A DNA stretch of 44,385 nt, taken from Flavobacterium chungbukense (GTDB lineage: Bacteria > Bacteroidota > Bacteroidia > Flavobacteriales > Flavobacteriaceae). The notes below the pieces were generated by a model, which did no database searches, was not told where the DNA came from, and worked only from the letters and a program-made list of their open reading frames with translations. The stretch is taken from assembly GCF_020805785.1 (NCBI RefSeq), contig NZ_JAJGZV010000014.1, positions 1 to 44,385 on the forward strand, given 5' to 3'. Below, in pieces: positions 43,594 to 44,385 of this stretch. Each line of letters begins with the position of its first letter. Position 1 is the first letter of the stretch. The translations under genes and the position numbers were made by a program.

Positions 43594-44040
43594 TTATTTT
43601 TTGACATCATTCTTTTTGTCTTTTAGAATTTTACCGTCTTTTGTAAATTCCAAATCGATTTTATTAGTCAAATCTACATCCAAATCCTTATGTCCATAGT
43701 CGATGTGCGTTATTTTTTCGTTCGGATGATTTTTGGATACATAAGTTTTTATATTATCTGGAATAAAAGCGGTCGGAATTGGATTGTCTCCACCGTCAAC
43801 CTCTCGATACGAACCATCTTTCCAAAACTCTACTTCTGTTCCATCCTTTAATTTAACTTCGTATCCCTTTTCTCCATGTTCTGGATCTTTTTGAGCTTTT
43901 ACTACTGAAGTATGGCTAAAATGTTTCGTTAAAAATTCCTGAGCCGGTTTCGGAAGTTCCTTTACTTCAATTTTCTTTTGTGCGCTGGCCGCAATTGTTA
44001 GACTTAACAATGTAATGGCTAAAAATATTTTAATTTTCAT
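43594..44040 (-). CDS. PepSY-like periplasmic protein
   Basis: The 148-residue product has a signal peptide (MKIKIFLAITLLSLTIAASA) and two repeats of about 60 residues of the PepSY-like fold: LPKPAQEFLTKHFSHTSVVK with YEVKLKDGTEVEFWKDGSY, then IPDNIKTYVSKNHPNEKITH with KIDLEFTKDGKI. Proteins of this type (DUF2874/PepSY_like, related to beta-lactamase-inhibitor-like folds) are common in Bacteroidota; their role is unclear. It lies 94 bases upstream of the lacI gene in the same direction but has no visible tie to xylan use. No catalytic motif is seen. Confidence 0.82.
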   Translation of the reverse strand: MKIKIFLAITLLSLTIAASAQKKIEVKELPKPAQEFLTKHFSHTSVVKAQKDPEHGEKGYEVKLKDGTEVEFWKDGSYREVDGGDNPIPTAFIPDNIKTYVSKNHPNEKITHIDYGHKDLDVDLTNKIDLEFTKDGKILKDKKNDVKK

Positions 44041-44285
44041 AATTCATTTATTTAAGTATAGTATTACTAATTTACCACAACAAAAATTTTATTCAAATTG
44101 ATTTAAGAAAATTTTAATTTTTAAAAAGGAAATAACAAGCTGAGTACCAACTGCTTTAAGACAAGAAGATTAATATCACAAAAGATTTAAATTCAATAAA
44201 GAGTAGAAAATTTGATCATTTCTGATTTTCAGTTATAGACTTCAGCTCCAATAGTCCAACTGAATCTTCAAAATCACTATAAAAC

Positions 44286-44316
44286 AAAAAATCCCTCCCG
44301 ACAAATCGGGAAGGAT
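44286..44316 (-). terminator. Terminator of the rRNA operon
   Basis: AATCC, then TCCCGA, pairs with TCGGGA, then GGATT (44290-44316), with one unpaired base on each side and a loop CAAA. On the minus strand the stem ends in a T-run. It stands just past the 5S rRNA 3' end. Confidence 0.88.
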
Positions 44317-44325
44317 TCTAAAAAG

Positions 44326-44385
44326 AAAGGCGACGACATACTCTCCCACATAACTGCAGTACCATCTGCGCAGGCGGGCTTAACT
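44326..44385 (-). rRNA. rrf: 5S ribosomal RNA, 3' part (cut by window edge)
   Basis: The minus strand reads AGTTAAGCCCGCCTGCGCAG, then ATGGTACTGCAGTTATGTGG, then GAGAGTATGTCGTCGCC, the conserved 3' half of Bacteroidota 5S rRNA. About 60 of some 110 bases are visible; the 3' boundary is estimated from the end of the CCTTTC tail. The 16S and 23S genes should lie to the right on the same strand. Confidence 0.9.

Overview
The window reads as chromosome of a Bacteroidota bacterium, most likely a Flavobacterium or close relative. The reasons are AT-rich DNA, two SusC/SusD outer-membrane pairs, many lipoprotein signals, TAnnTTTG-type -7 promoter boxes with few Shine-Dalgarno sites, a FecR/ECF-sigma pair, and many palindromic intergenic repeats. 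Nearly every gene lies on the minus strand; the exceptions are the ECF sigma factor and a LysR regulator.

Region 1 (1-10261) is a SusCD transport locus controlled by an ECF sigma factor and its FecR anti-sigma factor. In transcription order it holds fecR, an STN-domain SusC, a SusD, two thioredoxin-fold TlpA-like proteins and an M16 zinc peptidase cut by the window edge. The sigma factor gene diverges from fecR. No carbohydrate enzyme is present, so the substrate is unknown. Region 2 (10275-12354) holds a gamma-glutamylcyclotransferase-like protein and an MBL-fold hydrolase in one operon, divergent from a LysR regulator.

Region 3 (12613-43499) is a nearly complete acetylated glucuronoxylan utilisation locus. 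The cell-surface part is SusC, SusD, a surface glycan-binding lipoprotein, a GH10 xylanase split by two carbohydrate-binding modules, a GH35 enzyme and a SASA-type carbohydrate esterase. Side-chain and oligosaccharide enzymes are GH115 and GH67 alpha-glucuronidases, a second GH10 xylanase, and a GH43 enzyme without signal peptide that pairs with a GPH-family sugar symporter. Catabolism uses a GntR regulator with xylulokinase and xylose isomerase, a small transaldolase, and mannonate dehydratase with an SDR that probably makes mannonate. Glucuronate isomerase and the KDG kinase and aldolase are not in the window.

A LacI-family regulator closes the locus. Six exact copies of the palindrome CAATCGGTTG (either strand) occur, all between genes: two before susC, two around the symporter promoter, one before GH67 and one between GH43 and gntR. 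The susC copy overlaps the predicted -33 promoter element. I read these as operators of one regulon.

Region 4 (43594-44385) holds a PepSY-like periplasmic protein and the 3' end of a 5S rRNA gene with its terminator, so an rRNA operon lies just to the right. Between the genes are at least six REP-like palindromic elements with ends like TTTGTCATTTCGACG, plus three other inverted-repeat families. One of these supplies false upstream start codons to two genes.
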